From NCBI GenBank assembly GCA_002403415.1, contig DHHS01000203.1, forward strand, positions 1 to 5,295: 5,295 nt of DNA, in the 5' to 3' direction. This DNA comes from Sphingomonas sp. UBA4766 (GTDB taxonomy: Bacteria > Pseudomonadota > Alphaproteobacteria > Sphingomonadales > Sphingomonadaceae). The translations under genes were made by a program, and so were the position numbers. The notes under the pieces are model-generated. The model was not told the DNA's origin. It saw only the letters and a list, made by a program, of their open reading frames with translations, and searched no databases. Shown one piece after another: positions 1-5,295 of this stretch. The stretch's first letter is position 1. Each line of letters opens with the position of its first letter.

Positions 1-592
1 GCAAAAGCCGCGGCGTCTCGCCCGTCGACACAATCGTCGATTCGAGCCCTTGCGCAGAGGGGCCGTCGTCGATCACCAGCGGGATACGACCGCCAAGGCT
101 CATCAACACATGGTTGGCGCGGGTCGGGCTGATCGCGCCACTTGCATTGGCGGAGGGTGCGGCAAGCGGCTTGCCTGATGCCTTGATGAGCCCCCGGATC
201 GCCGGATGGGCGGGCACGCGAATCGCAACTGTCGGCAAGCCCGCCGTCACCAGCGAAGCAATGCCCGCCCCGGCGCGAAGGGGCAGCACCAGCGTGAGCG
301 GCCCCGGCCAAAAGGCGCTCGCCAGCGCGCGCGCGGCCGCATCGAAAACCGCCAGCGTTTCGGCGGCGGCCAGGCTGGCGACATGGACGATCAGCGGATT
401 AAAGCTCGGGCGCCCCTTGGCCGCGTAAATCGCCGCCACGGCCTTTGCATTGGTTGCGTCGGCGGCAAGCCCGTAAACCGTCTCGGTCGCGATCGCCACG
501 GGTTCGCCACGGGCAATGCAGGCGGCCCCTTCCGCCAAGGCGGCAGGTCCAAAGGGCAGGCATCGGGTCGCAAAGTCATTTGGTACGGCCAC
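1..592 (-). CDS. sua5: L-threonylcarbamoyladenylate synthase (Sua5/YrdC family), partial, 3' end beyond window
   Basis: This cytoplasmic enzyme makes threonylcarbamoyl-AMP from threonine, bicarbonate and ATP, the first step of the t6A37 modification of ANN-decoding tRNAs. In total 197 residues are visible. The YrdC-fold signatures are clear: TETVYGL at 36-42, the KxR motif (K59, R61) followed by SFNPL, WPGPLTLVL near 95-103, and PSAN at 146-149, which gives the SxN motif. GLESTIV at 182-188 followed by PRLL is typical of the longer Sua5 form with a C-terminal Sua5 domain (about 310-350 aa), so perhaps a third of the protein lies off the left edge. The residue before TETVYGL is Ala rather than the common Pro. 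The start is taken as GTG at 592-590: an in-frame TAG lies four codons upstream, and this start keeps the usual N-terminal helix. No good Shine-Dalgarno sequence is seen. A TTG at codon 19 is a less likely alternative. The gene is divergent from the acyl-CoA dehydrogenase gene. It is also called tsaC, ywlC or tsaC2; the family call is secure, the start less so. Confidence 0.95.
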   Translation of the reverse strand, partial: MAVPNDFATRCLPFGPAALAEGAACIARGEPVAIATETVYGLAADATNAKAVAAIYAAKGRPSFNPLIVHVASLAAAETLAVFDAAARALASAFWPGPLTLVLPLRAGAGIASLVTAGLPTVAIRVPAHPAIRGLIKASGKPLAAPSANASGAISPTRANHVLMSLGGRIPLVIDDGPSAQGLESTIVSTGETPRLL

Positions 593-608
593 AACGTCTC
601 GCTATAAC
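580..608 (+). promoter_or_regulatory. Candidate sigma70-type promoter for the acyl-CoA dehydrogenase operon
   Basis: TTGGTA at 580-585 (4 of 6 matches to TTGACA) and TATAAC at 603-608 (5 of 6 matches to TATAAT) are separated by exactly 17 bp. Transcription would start near 615, leaving a leader of about 25 nt that carries the purine-rich AGAGAGGA ribosome-binding site (627-634), five bases before the ATG at 640. The -35 box overlaps the first codons of the divergent sua5 gene. On the minus strand a weaker TATAGC (606-601) could serve sua5, so the two -10 boxes would overlap back to back. This rests on pattern matching only. Confidence 0.5.
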
Positions 609-617
609 GCTGAGACG
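595..617. promoter_or_regulatory. Inverted repeat CGTCTC-N11-GAGACG over the divergent promoter; candidate operator
   Basis: The perfect 6-bp arms at 595-600 and 612-617 flank an 11-bp centre that holds the TATAAC -10 element. The dyad lies in the 47-bp gap between divergent starts, where a dimeric repressor would block the plus-strand promoter and perhaps the sua5 promoter too. No regulator gene adjoins it, so the binding protein is unknown. A 6-bp arm match can arise by chance in a GC-rich genome; the position is what makes it notable. Confidence 0.35.
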
Positions 618-639
618 ATTTCGACAAGAGAGGACCGCA

Positions 640-2373
640 ATGCCTTTTACTGCCGCCACCGCCGATCAGCGCTTTGTCCTCGATCATGTCGTCCGCGTCC
701 GCGAGCTTGCGGCAAGCGACCGCTTTGCGGCGGCCTCCGACGACGTGGTCGATGCGGTGTTGGAGGGGGCGGGCGCCTTTGCCGAAGGGGAATGGGCGCC
801 GCTCAGCCGGGTCGGTGATACGGTCGGCGCGAAATGGACGCCCAACGGCGTGGTGATGCCCGCCGGCTTCGCCGCTGCCTATCAGGCCTATGTGGAGGGC
901 GGCTGGGGCACGATTGGCGTGGGCGAGGCGCATGGCGGTCAGGGCCTGCCTTTCATCATCCAGACGGCGGTGCTGGAGACGCTGGGGGCCGCCAATATGG
1001 GCTTTGCGCTGTGCCCGACGCTGACCGTCGGCGCGATCGAGGCTTTGTCGCATCATGGCAGCCCCGAGCAGCAGGCGCGCTACCTTCCCCATCTGGCGAC
1101 GGGCGCGTGGACGGGCACCATGAACCTCACCGAACCGCAGGCGGGCAGCGATGTGGGGGCAGTGCGCAGCAAGGCGGAGCCGCGCGGTGACGGCACCTGG
1201 TCGATCACGGGGCAGAAAATCTACATCTCGTTCGGCGATCATGACATGGCCGAAAATATCGTCCACCTGGTGCTGGCGCGCACCCCCGACGCACCGCCGG
1301 GGACCAAGGGGCTGTCGTTGTTCCTGGTGCCGAAATACCGGCTCGACGCCGAGGGGCGGCCCGGCGTGCTCAACGATGTTCGGGTGGTGTCGATCGAGCA
1401 TAAGCTGGGGCTGCATGCGTCGCCCACTTGTGTTCTGAGCTTTGGTGACAATGGCGATTGCGTGGGCGAGCTGATCGGCCCCGAACTGGGCGGGATGCGC
1501 GGCATGTTCACGATGATGAACAATGCGCGGCTGAATGTCGGCTTGCAGGGCGTGCAGATTGCCGAGCGCGCAACGCAGCATGCGGTCGCCTATGCCCGCG
1601 AACGGATGCAGAGCGCGCGTCCCGGCAGCGGCGGCGCGCCCGTCGCGATTATCGAACATCCCGATGTGCGCCGCATGCTGATGCGGATGAAGGCGCAGAC
1701 GCAGGCCGCGCGGGCGCTGGTCTATCTGGCTGCGGGGCAGGTTGACCGGGCGACACTCGGGGAGGCAGGGGCACAGGCGCGGCTCGACCTCTTGACCCCG
1801 CTTGCGAAAGCGCATGGCACCGACATTGGCTGCGAAGTATCGTCGCTGGCCATCCAGATTCACGGCGGCATGGGCTATGTCGAGGAAACCGGTGTCGCCC
1901 AGTTTTTCCGCGATGCTCGCATCACCCCGATTTATGAGGGCACCAACGGTATTCAGGCCGCCGACCTCGTCGGGCGCAAGCTGAGCATGGGCAGCGACGG
2001 GGTTGGGGGCGGCGTGATGTTCGGCCTGATCGCCGACATGCGGGCGGATGCGCGCGACGCTGGCCTGCGCGCGTTGATCGATGCGTGTGAGGTGGTAGCG
2101 CGGCGCTTGTTGGGCGTCGATGCCGATGACCGGCTGGCGGCGAGCTATCCGTTCCTGACGATGCTTGCGACGGCGGTGTGCGGCTGGCTGATGGAAGCGC
2201 AGGGTCGTGCCGCCGCCGCTACCGCGGGCGACCCCGCGTTCCTTCACATGAAGCGCGCGGTCGCTGACTTTTACGTGACGCAAATCGTGCCGGAGGCAAT
2301 GGGGTTGAAGGCCGCCGCGATGGCGCCCGCTGCCCCGCTCTACGCGCTGTCGCCAGAGGCATTTGCCGCTTGA
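640..2373 (+). CDS. Acyl-CoA dehydrogenase, long DmdC-like type with extra C-terminal domain
   Basis: This FAD enzyme would introduce the alpha,beta double bond into an acyl-CoA thioester and pass electrons to electron-transfer flavoprotein, in the cytoplasm. At 577 aa it is far longer than the roughly 380-aa classic enzymes and matches the 570-600 aa group that includes 3-methylmercaptopropionyl-CoA dehydrogenase. A short N-terminal extension precedes the helical domain (roughly 40-155). The FAD-binding middle domain carries TEPQAGSDVG at 164-173 and KLGLHASPT from 255. The C-terminal helical domain holds QIHGGMGY (ending at Y413) and IYEGTNGIQ, in which E433 sits where the catalytic base is expected. 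Residues from about 455 to 570 form the extra C-terminal helical domain of this group. The ATG at 640 has a strong upstream AGAGAGGA; in-frame codons further upstream overlap sua5 on the other strand and are not used. The stop overlaps the next gene by 4 bp. The substrate (fatty acyl, aromatic-chain or methylmercaptopropionyl CoA) cannot be decided, so no symbol is given. Confidence 0.93.
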   Translation: MPFTAATADQRFVLDHVVRVRELAASDRFAAASDDVVDAVLEGAGAFAEGEWAPLSRVGDTVGAKWTPNGVVMPAGFAAAYQAYVEGGWGTIGVGEAHGGQGLPFIIQTAVLETLGAANMGFALCPTLTVGAIEALSHHGSPEQQARYLPHLATGAWTGTMNLTEPQAGSDVGAVRSKAEPRGDGTWSITGQKIYISFGDHDMAENIVHLVLARTPDAPPGTKGLSLFLVPKYRLDAEGRPGVLNDVRVVSIEHKLGLHASPTCVLSFGDNGDCVGELIGPELGGMRGMFTMMNNARLNVGLQGVQIAERATQHAVAYARERMQSARPGSGGAPVAIIEHPDVRRMLMRMKAQTQAARALVYLAAGQVDRATLGEAGAQARLDLLTPLAKAHGTDIGCEVSSLAIQIHGGMGYVEETGVAQFFRDARITPIYEGTNGIQAADLVGRKLSMGSDGVGGGVMFGLIADMRADARDAGLRALIDACEVVARRLLGVDADDRLAASYPFLTMLATAVCGWLMEAQGRAAAATAGDPAFLHMKRAVADFYVTQIVPEAMGLKAAAMAPAAPLYALSPEAFAA

Positions 2374-3278
2374 CCGACTGGTCGTGGACCCCGCCTGCCG
2401 ATAGCGGGATTCGCGTTCGGATGCAGGGGGTCAATGGCGTCGCGCTGGAACTGGCGGAACTTGACGCGGCGGACGGCGGTACCGACCGGCTGGCGCTGTG
2501 CCTTCACGGTTTTCCGGAGCTGAACTTTAGCTGGCGCTATCAGATGCCGGTGTTGAGTGCGGCCGGATGGCGGGTCTGGGCGCCCAACATGCGCGGCTAT
2601 GGCGCAAGCGACAAGCCGCTGGGCGTCAACGCTTACCGGCTCGACACGCTGATCGCCGATGTGGCCGCGCTCATCGACGCAAGCGGCGCGCGCGACGTGA
2701 TGCTTGTCGCGCATGACTGGGGGGCGATTGTCGCCTGGCACTTCGCGATCAGGCGACTGCGCCCGCTTACACGCCTTGTCATCATGAATGTGCCGCACCC
2801 GATGGTGGCGCGGCGCGAGGGGCGGCGATGGCGGCAAATCCGGCGGAGCTGGTATATTTTCCTGTTCCAATTGCCCTGGGTGCCCGAATTTGGGCTGGCG
2901 CAGGCACATGCGCGGCGGATTGGCAAGGCGTTTACCGGGATGGCGGTCGACAAATCGCGATTTCCGCCTGAAGTGACCGACATTTACCGGGCAGCGGCGT
3001 CGCGCCGCGGCGCGCTGACAGCAATGGTGAATTACTACCGCGCGCTGCTGCGCACCCCCGATTACGGCGCGATTGGCGATGGCTGTATCGACACGCCGAC
3101 GCTGATGATCTGGGGCCTGGAAGATACCGCACTGGGTCCGTGGTGTGCGGATGGGACCGAGGAATGGGTACCGGGGATTGAGGTCCACCGCCTGCCCGGG
3201 GTGTCGCATTGGGTGCAACAGGAAGCGCCGGAGCGGGTGAACGCGATTATGGCGGACTGGCTGGCACGCCCCGTCTGA
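2370..3278 (+). CDS. Alpha/beta-fold hydrolase, epoxide hydrolase type
   Basis: The 302-aa protein has all the expected active-site parts of an alpha/beta-fold epoxide hydrolase, which opens epoxides to vicinal diols through an alkyl-enzyme ester. HGFPE at 46-50 forms the oxyanion-hole loop. VAHDWG supplies nucleophile D116, D252 in GLEDTALG is the charge-relay acid, and H280 in GVSHW is the base. The lid carries the two tyrosines that activate the epoxide, Y162 in SWYIFLFQLP and Y223 in NYYRA. An Asp nucleophile argues against an esterase or lipase; HGFPE and the tyrosine pair argue against a haloalkane dehalogenase. There is no signal peptide or membrane segment, so it is cytoplasmic. The chosen start is TTG at 2370, overlapping the upstream stop as TTGA, with AGAGG at 2355-2359 ten bases before it; ATG at 2421 (codon 18) is the alternative. 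The overlap implies translational coupling with the acyl-CoA dehydrogenase. The true substrate is unknown; epoxide, fluoroacetate or other ester-type substrates remain possible. Confidence 0.9.
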   Translation: MTDWSWTPPADSGIRVRMQGVNGVALELAELDAADGGTDRLALCLHGFPELNFSWRYQMPVLSAAGWRVWAPNMRGYGASDKPLGVNAYRLDTLIADVAALIDASGARDVMLVAHDWGAIVAWHFAIRRLRPLTRLVIMNVPHPMVARREGRRWRQIRRSWYIFLFQLPWVPEFGLAQAHARRIGKAFTGMAVDKSRFPPEVTDIYRAAASRRGALTAMVNYYRALLRTPDYGAIGDGCIDTPTLMIWGLEDTALGPWCADGTEEWVPGIEVHRLPGVSHWVQQEAPERVNAIMADWLARPV

Positions 3279-3288
3279 TCGCGGCGCT

Positions 3289-3302
3289 GGCGCTAGAGCG
3301 CC
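3289..3302. terminator. Short dyad at a convergent gene junction; possible weak bidirectional terminator
   Basis: GGCGCT at 3289-3294 and AGCGCC at 3297-3302 are perfect complements, giving a 5-bp GC stem with a TAGA loop. It straddles the stop of the GntR gene (3295-3293), and the hydrolase stop lies 11 bp to its left. Neither strand shows a T tract after the stem, so it is not a standard intrinsic terminator. It is recorded because it is the only hairpin I found where two convergent transcripts must end. Confidence 0.2.
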
Positions 3303-3649
3303 ATATCCTCAAGCAATTCGGACGGATCCAGCCCCAGCAGGTCGATCTGCGCGCGCACTTTGGGCCAGATATTGGTGATGAAATGCGCGCGTTCGGTCAT
3401 CCGCAGCTTTTCGGCCGCCCCCGGCAGCACGAACATGCCGACGCCGCGCCGCACCTCGACATAGCCATCGTCCTGAAACCGCTGATATGCCTTCGCAACG
3501 GTGAGGGGATTGGCACCATGCTCAGCGGCGAGCGCACGGACCGAGGGCAGTTGATCGCCGGCCGAAAATTCGCCGCGCAACACCGCCTCAGCGATATACT
3601 GGCGCAAGCGGATGTAAACCGGGCTGTCTTCGCTATTCAGGGCCGTCAT
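3293..3649 (-). CDS. GntR-family transcriptional regulator, YtrA subfamily
   Basis: This 118-aa DNA-binding regulator has the GntR winged helix at about residues 10-75: PVYIRLRQYI, then LPSVRALAAEHGANPLTVAKAY (helix-turn-helix, split here as LPSVRALAAEHG and ANPLTVAKAY) and the wing GYVEVRRGVGMFV. Only about 45 residues follow, mostly helical and ending in an acidic leucine-rich tail. This short effector and dimerisation region defines the YtrA group (about 120-130 aa) and is too small for the FadR, HutC or MocR types. The ATG at 3649 is fixed by an in-frame TAA only three codons upstream. There is no visible Shine-Dalgarno sequence. It follows the nitroreductase gene by 41 bp on the same strand and its end nearly meets the convergent hydrolase gene. 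YtrA regulators usually sit with ABC-transporter genes that they repress; none is in this window. Autoregulation is likely by analogy, while targets and ligand are unknown. Confidence 0.92.
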   Translation of the reverse strand: MTALNSEDSPVYIRLRQYIAEAVLRGEFSAGDQLPSVRALAAEHGANPLTVAKAYQRFQDDGYVEVRRGVGMFVLPGAAEKLRMTERAHFITNIWPKVRAQIDLLGLDPSELLEDMAL

Positions 3650-3655
3650 GCTGCT

Positions 3656-3683
3656 TTAATACACCAAATGCACGCCGGGTCCA
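3656..3683 (-). promoter_or_regulatory. Candidate promoter and GntR half-site upstream of the regulator gene
   Basis: Read on the minus strand, TGGACC (3683-3678) and TATTAA (3661-3656) each match 4 of 6 consensus bases with a 16-bp spacer. The -10 box ends six bases before the ATG, so transcription would begin at or next to the start codon, in keeping with the missing ribosome-binding site. GGTGTATTAA (3665-3656) overlaps the -10 box and resembles one half of the GTxTA-type palindromes bound by GntR proteins, but the second half is not conserved. The stretch is AT-richer than its surroundings. This is a weak, position-based call. Confidence 0.3.
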
Positions 3684-3690
3684 CCCCCCT

Positions 3691-4278
3691 TTAGGGATGC
3701 TTTCCGTCCCAGTGCGAGACCCGATCGTCACGTGGCGGCCGGGCGCGGTCCTCCAGCGGTTGACCGGGCGAACCGATGAAGATGAACCCGGCGATCCGCT
3801 CTGGCGCGCTTCCAAAGGCATCCCGCACCGCGTCTGAATACGCCGCCCAGCCGGTCAGCCACCCCGCGACATAGCCCGACGCGTGCGCGGCATGGATCAG
3901 GTTCATGCACGCAGCGCCCGCGGACAATTCCTGTTCCCAGACAGGGATATGGCTTTCGACGCGCGGCGATGAGAGGGCGACGACCAGCGCTGGGGCCTGA
4001 TGCGCAAAGCTGTCGAGCGCCTCAATCTCCAGCCGCGCGGCCTGCGGTCGTTCGGCGCGATAGGCCGTGGTGATAACCGCTGCCAGCGCCGTGCGTTGTT
4101 CCGTTCCCACAATCACAAAGCGCCACGGGGCCAGCTTGCCATGATCGGGGGTGCGCAGCGCGATGTCGAGGATCGCGGAAAGCGCTGCGTCATCGGGGCC
4201 GGGTGCGACCATGTCGCGCGGGCGGCCCGAACGGCGCGTGGCGAGCAGCGAAAGCGGGGAGGAACGGTCGTTCAGCAT
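3691..4278 (-). CDS. FMN-dependent nitroreductase, YdjA-like
   Basis: This 195-aa cytoplasmic flavoprotein of the nitroreductase superfamily is close in length and motifs to E. coli YdjA (about 183 aa). RRS at 15-17 and PDHGKLAPWRF at 44-54 are the FMN-binding signatures of the YdjA branch. The central helix region IPVWEQELSAGAACMNLIHA (111-130) leads into GYVAGWLTGW, and GFIFIGSPGQP at 164-174 is the conserved strand and turn near the C-terminus, followed by a short RPP (180-182) tail. Such enzymes are obligate homodimers that use NAD(P)H to reduce nitro groups, quinones or related compounds; the physiological substrate of this branch is not established. The ATG at 4278 keeps the RRS motif at its normal depth, although no strong ribosome-binding site is visible. 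It is divergent from the peptide transporter gene and lies upstream of the GntR gene on the same strand, which could be read through from here. Confidence 0.93.
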   Translation of the reverse strand: MLNDRSSPLSLLATRRSGRPRDMVAPGPDDAALSAILDIALRTPDHGKLAPWRFVIVGTEQRTALAAVITTAYRAERPQAARLEIEALDSFAHQAPALVVALSSPRVESHIPVWEQELSAGAACMNLIHAAHASGYVAGWLTGWAAYSDAVRDAFGSAPERIAGFIFIGSPGQPLEDRARPPRDDRVSHWDGKHP

Positions 4279-4337
4279 CGCCCGTGCTCTAGCCGCGAAT
4301 TCCGGCCATTTACAGCCCCGCTTTTACCGTTAGTGTC

Positions 4338-4356
4338 GCGCGCTTGACCAGCGCGC
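4338..4356. repeat. Perfect 7-bp inverted repeat in the nitroreductase/transporter divergent gap
   Basis: GCGCGCT (4338-4344) and AGCGCGC (4350-4356) flank a 5-bp loop, TGACC. It lies in the 124-bp region 4279-4402 between two divergent starts. A -35-like TTTACA (4309-4314, 5 of 6 matches) with only a poor -10 match, TAGTGT (4331-4336, 16-bp spacer), would place a plus-strand start at the left arm, so the repeat could be an operator or a leader hairpin of the transporter gene. There is no following T tract. The GC-only alternating arms are common in such genomes, which lowers confidence. The rest of the gap shows nothing else beyond the transporter's ribosome-binding site. Confidence 0.35.
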
Positions 4357-4402
4357 AGCAAGAATGGGCGCAATCGGAAATCGAGTTGAGGGGAGCGTAT
4401 TC

Positions 4403-5295
4403 ATGACCGACACCAGCATCGGCATTGGCGCCGCCAATCCGGGCGCGCCGCAGGGCAAGGCGGCGGGCAAGACCTGGTTCGGGCACCCGATCCAGCTTGC
4501 GCGGCTGTTCACCACCGAAGCGATGGAACGCTTTGGCTATTACGGCATGCGCGCGCTGCTCACGCTGTATCTGGCGCAGCATTTCCTGTTCAGCGACACG
4601 ACGACGACGGGCATTTATGGCGGCTTTACCGCGCTGGTTTACCTGACGCCGCTGATCGGCGGGCTGATGGCGGATCGCTTCCTGGGGTCGAAGCGGTCGG
4701 TCAAGTTTGGCGCGATTTTGATGTCGATCGGCTATCTTACGCTGTGTTTCGGCGGCCAGCCCGCCAAGCCGTTCGCGATGATCGACGGTCAGCGCTATGA
4801 AGTCACCGTGCGCGGCGCGGGTGAGGCGCGGCAGCAATTTGTGACCGATGCCGGCCGCGAGTTGAAGATCCGCGGCAATGACGACAAATCGGTGTCGCTG
4901 GTCGATGCGACCGGTGCCGAGGCGCGGCGCGTTGCCCCCGGCAAGTTCGAGGCGGGCGGCGAGCGCGCGCCGTTGTCGGTGTTTCTGCTGCTTATCGGCC
5001 TCGCGATGGTCACGATCGGCAATGGCTTTTTCAAACCCAATATCTCGACGATGGTCGGCGCGCTCTATGAACAGGGTGACCGCCGCCGCGATGCGGGCTT
5101 CACCATTTTTTACATGGGCATCAATCTGGGCTCGCTGTTTTCACAGATTATGTGCCCGATCCTGGCGGTCGGCATGTTTGGCTGGGGCGGGCTCGGCTGG
5201 TGGGCGGGTTTTGCGTTGGCGGCGGCGGGCATGGTGGTGTCGTGGCTGTTGATCCAGTTTGACGGCGGGCGGCTTGACGGGATTGGCGACCGCCC
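4403..5295 (+). CDS. POT/PTR2-family proton-coupled peptide transporter, partial, with TM3-TM4 insertion
   Basis: This inner-membrane major-facilitator protein imports di- and tripeptides with protons. The 297 visible residues cover the first six helices: about 46-62, 71-90, 99-117, 191-220, 232-255 and 262-284. The family marks are the ExxER motif in helix 1 (E39, E42, R43, followed by FGYYG), GNGFFKPNISTMVG in helix 4 with the conserved K211, and DAGFTIFYMGINLG (230-243), the PTR2 signature in helix 5. A hydrophilic segment of about 70 residues (118-187) with alternating charged and beta-prone stretches separates helices 3 and 4. In characterised bacterial POTs such as PepTSt (R26, K126) the helix-1 Arg and helix-4 Lys are 100 residues apart; here they are 168 apart. 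By topology this segment faces the periplasm. The ATG at 4403 has GAGGGGAG (4388-4395) seven bases upstream. The gene runs off the right edge, and the full protein is probably about 550-600 aa. Exact peptide specificity is unknown. Confidence 0.94.
   Translation, partial: MTDTSIGIGAANPGAPQGKAAGKTWFGHPIQLARLFTTEAMERFGYYGMRALLTLYLAQHFLFSDTTTTGIYGGFTALVYLTPLIGGLMADRFLGSKRSVKFGAILMSIGYLTLCFGGQPAKPFAMIDGQRYEVTVRGAGEARQQFVTDAGRELKIRGNDDKSVSLVDATGAEARRVAPGKFEAGGERAPLSVFLLLIGLAMVTIGNGFFKPNISTMVGALYEQGDRRRDAGFTIFYMGINLGSLFSQIMCPILAVGMFGWGGLGWWAGFALAAAGMVVSWLLIQFDGGRLDGIGDR

Noticed and set aside
445..639. An N-terminal extension of the acyl-CoA dehydrogenase of up to 65 codons
   Set aside because: The extension is Arg-rich, overlaps the sua5 coding region and the promoter, and lacks homology-like features. 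The ATG at 640 has a strong ribosome-binding site and gives the normal family N-terminus.
391..2283. A 630-codon open frame on the minus strand, antisense to the acyl-CoA dehydrogenase
   Set aside because: It is Arg-, His- and Pro-rich with no recognisable domain, it covers the real dehydrogenase gene with all its motifs, and it runs out of frame into sua5. Long antisense frames of this kind are expected from GC-rich third-position bias.
2340..3218. A 292-codon minus-strand open frame antisense to the hydrolase
   Set aside because: Its composition is low-complexity Arg/His/Pro, it shows no motifs, and the plus-strand gene has a full catalytic set. It is a compositional shadow.
2370..3278. 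Haloalkane dehalogenase as the identity of the alpha/beta-hydrolase
   Set aside because: The oxyanion loop is HGFPE rather than the dehalogenase-type HGNP, and both lid tyrosines of epoxide hydrolases are present.
3684..3689. A run of six C after the nitroreductase stop, read as G6 on the minus strand, as a ribosome-binding site for a hidden small gene
   Set aside because: The GTG that follows on the minus strand reaches an in-frame TAA after five codons, so there is no small gene to serve.
4310..4837. A 175-codon minus-strand open frame across the transporter start
   Set aside because: It overlaps the ExxER region and the gene's ribosome-binding site, and its product has no family features. 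It would also contradict the clear plus-strand gene.

Overview
The window looks like ordinary chromosomal DNA from a GC-rich (roughly 64% by eye) alphaproteobacterium. Gene content and protein style suggest a sphingomonad (Sphingomonas/Sphingopyxis-like). This is an inference, because no rRNA or other phylogenetic marker is present. Genes are packed tightly: six coding regions, no intergenic gap over about 125 bp, and no tRNA, rRNA, insertion sequence, phage gene or CRISPR array.

Layout. (1) 1-592, minus strand: N-terminal two thirds of a Sua5/TsaC-type threonylcarbamoyl-AMP synthase (tRNA t6A synthesis), cut by the left edge. (2) 593-639: a 47-bp divergent control region with a good candidate promoter and an inverted repeat centred on its -10 box. 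(3) 640-3278, plus strand: a two-gene unit, an acyl-CoA dehydrogenase of the long DmdC-like type (577 aa) followed, with a 4-bp TTGA overlap, by an alpha/beta-hydrolase with a complete epoxide-hydrolase active site. (4) 3279-3292: a 14-bp gap between convergent stops, with a small dyad running into the next gene's end. (5) 3293-4278, minus strand: a YdjA-like FMN nitroreductase gene, then 41 bp later a short YtrA-type GntR regulator. (6) 4279-4402: a 124-bp divergent gap with a 7-bp inverted repeat. (7) 4403 to the right edge, plus strand: the first half of a POT/PTR2 proton-coupled peptide transporter with an extra hydrophilic segment of about 70 residues between predicted helices 3 and 4.

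How the genes relate. The dehydrogenase and hydrolase are almost certainly co-translated and probably act in acyl-CoA or lipid catabolism and related detoxification; the substrates cannot be read from sequence. The GntR regulator may control itself and perhaps the nitroreductase, but its usual ABC-transporter partner genes are not seen here. Sua5 is housekeeping. The peptide transporter is a separate unit.

I see no convincing new multi-gene system. The items most worth a second look are the transporter insertion, the dyad over the divergent promoter, and the regulator without a transporter.
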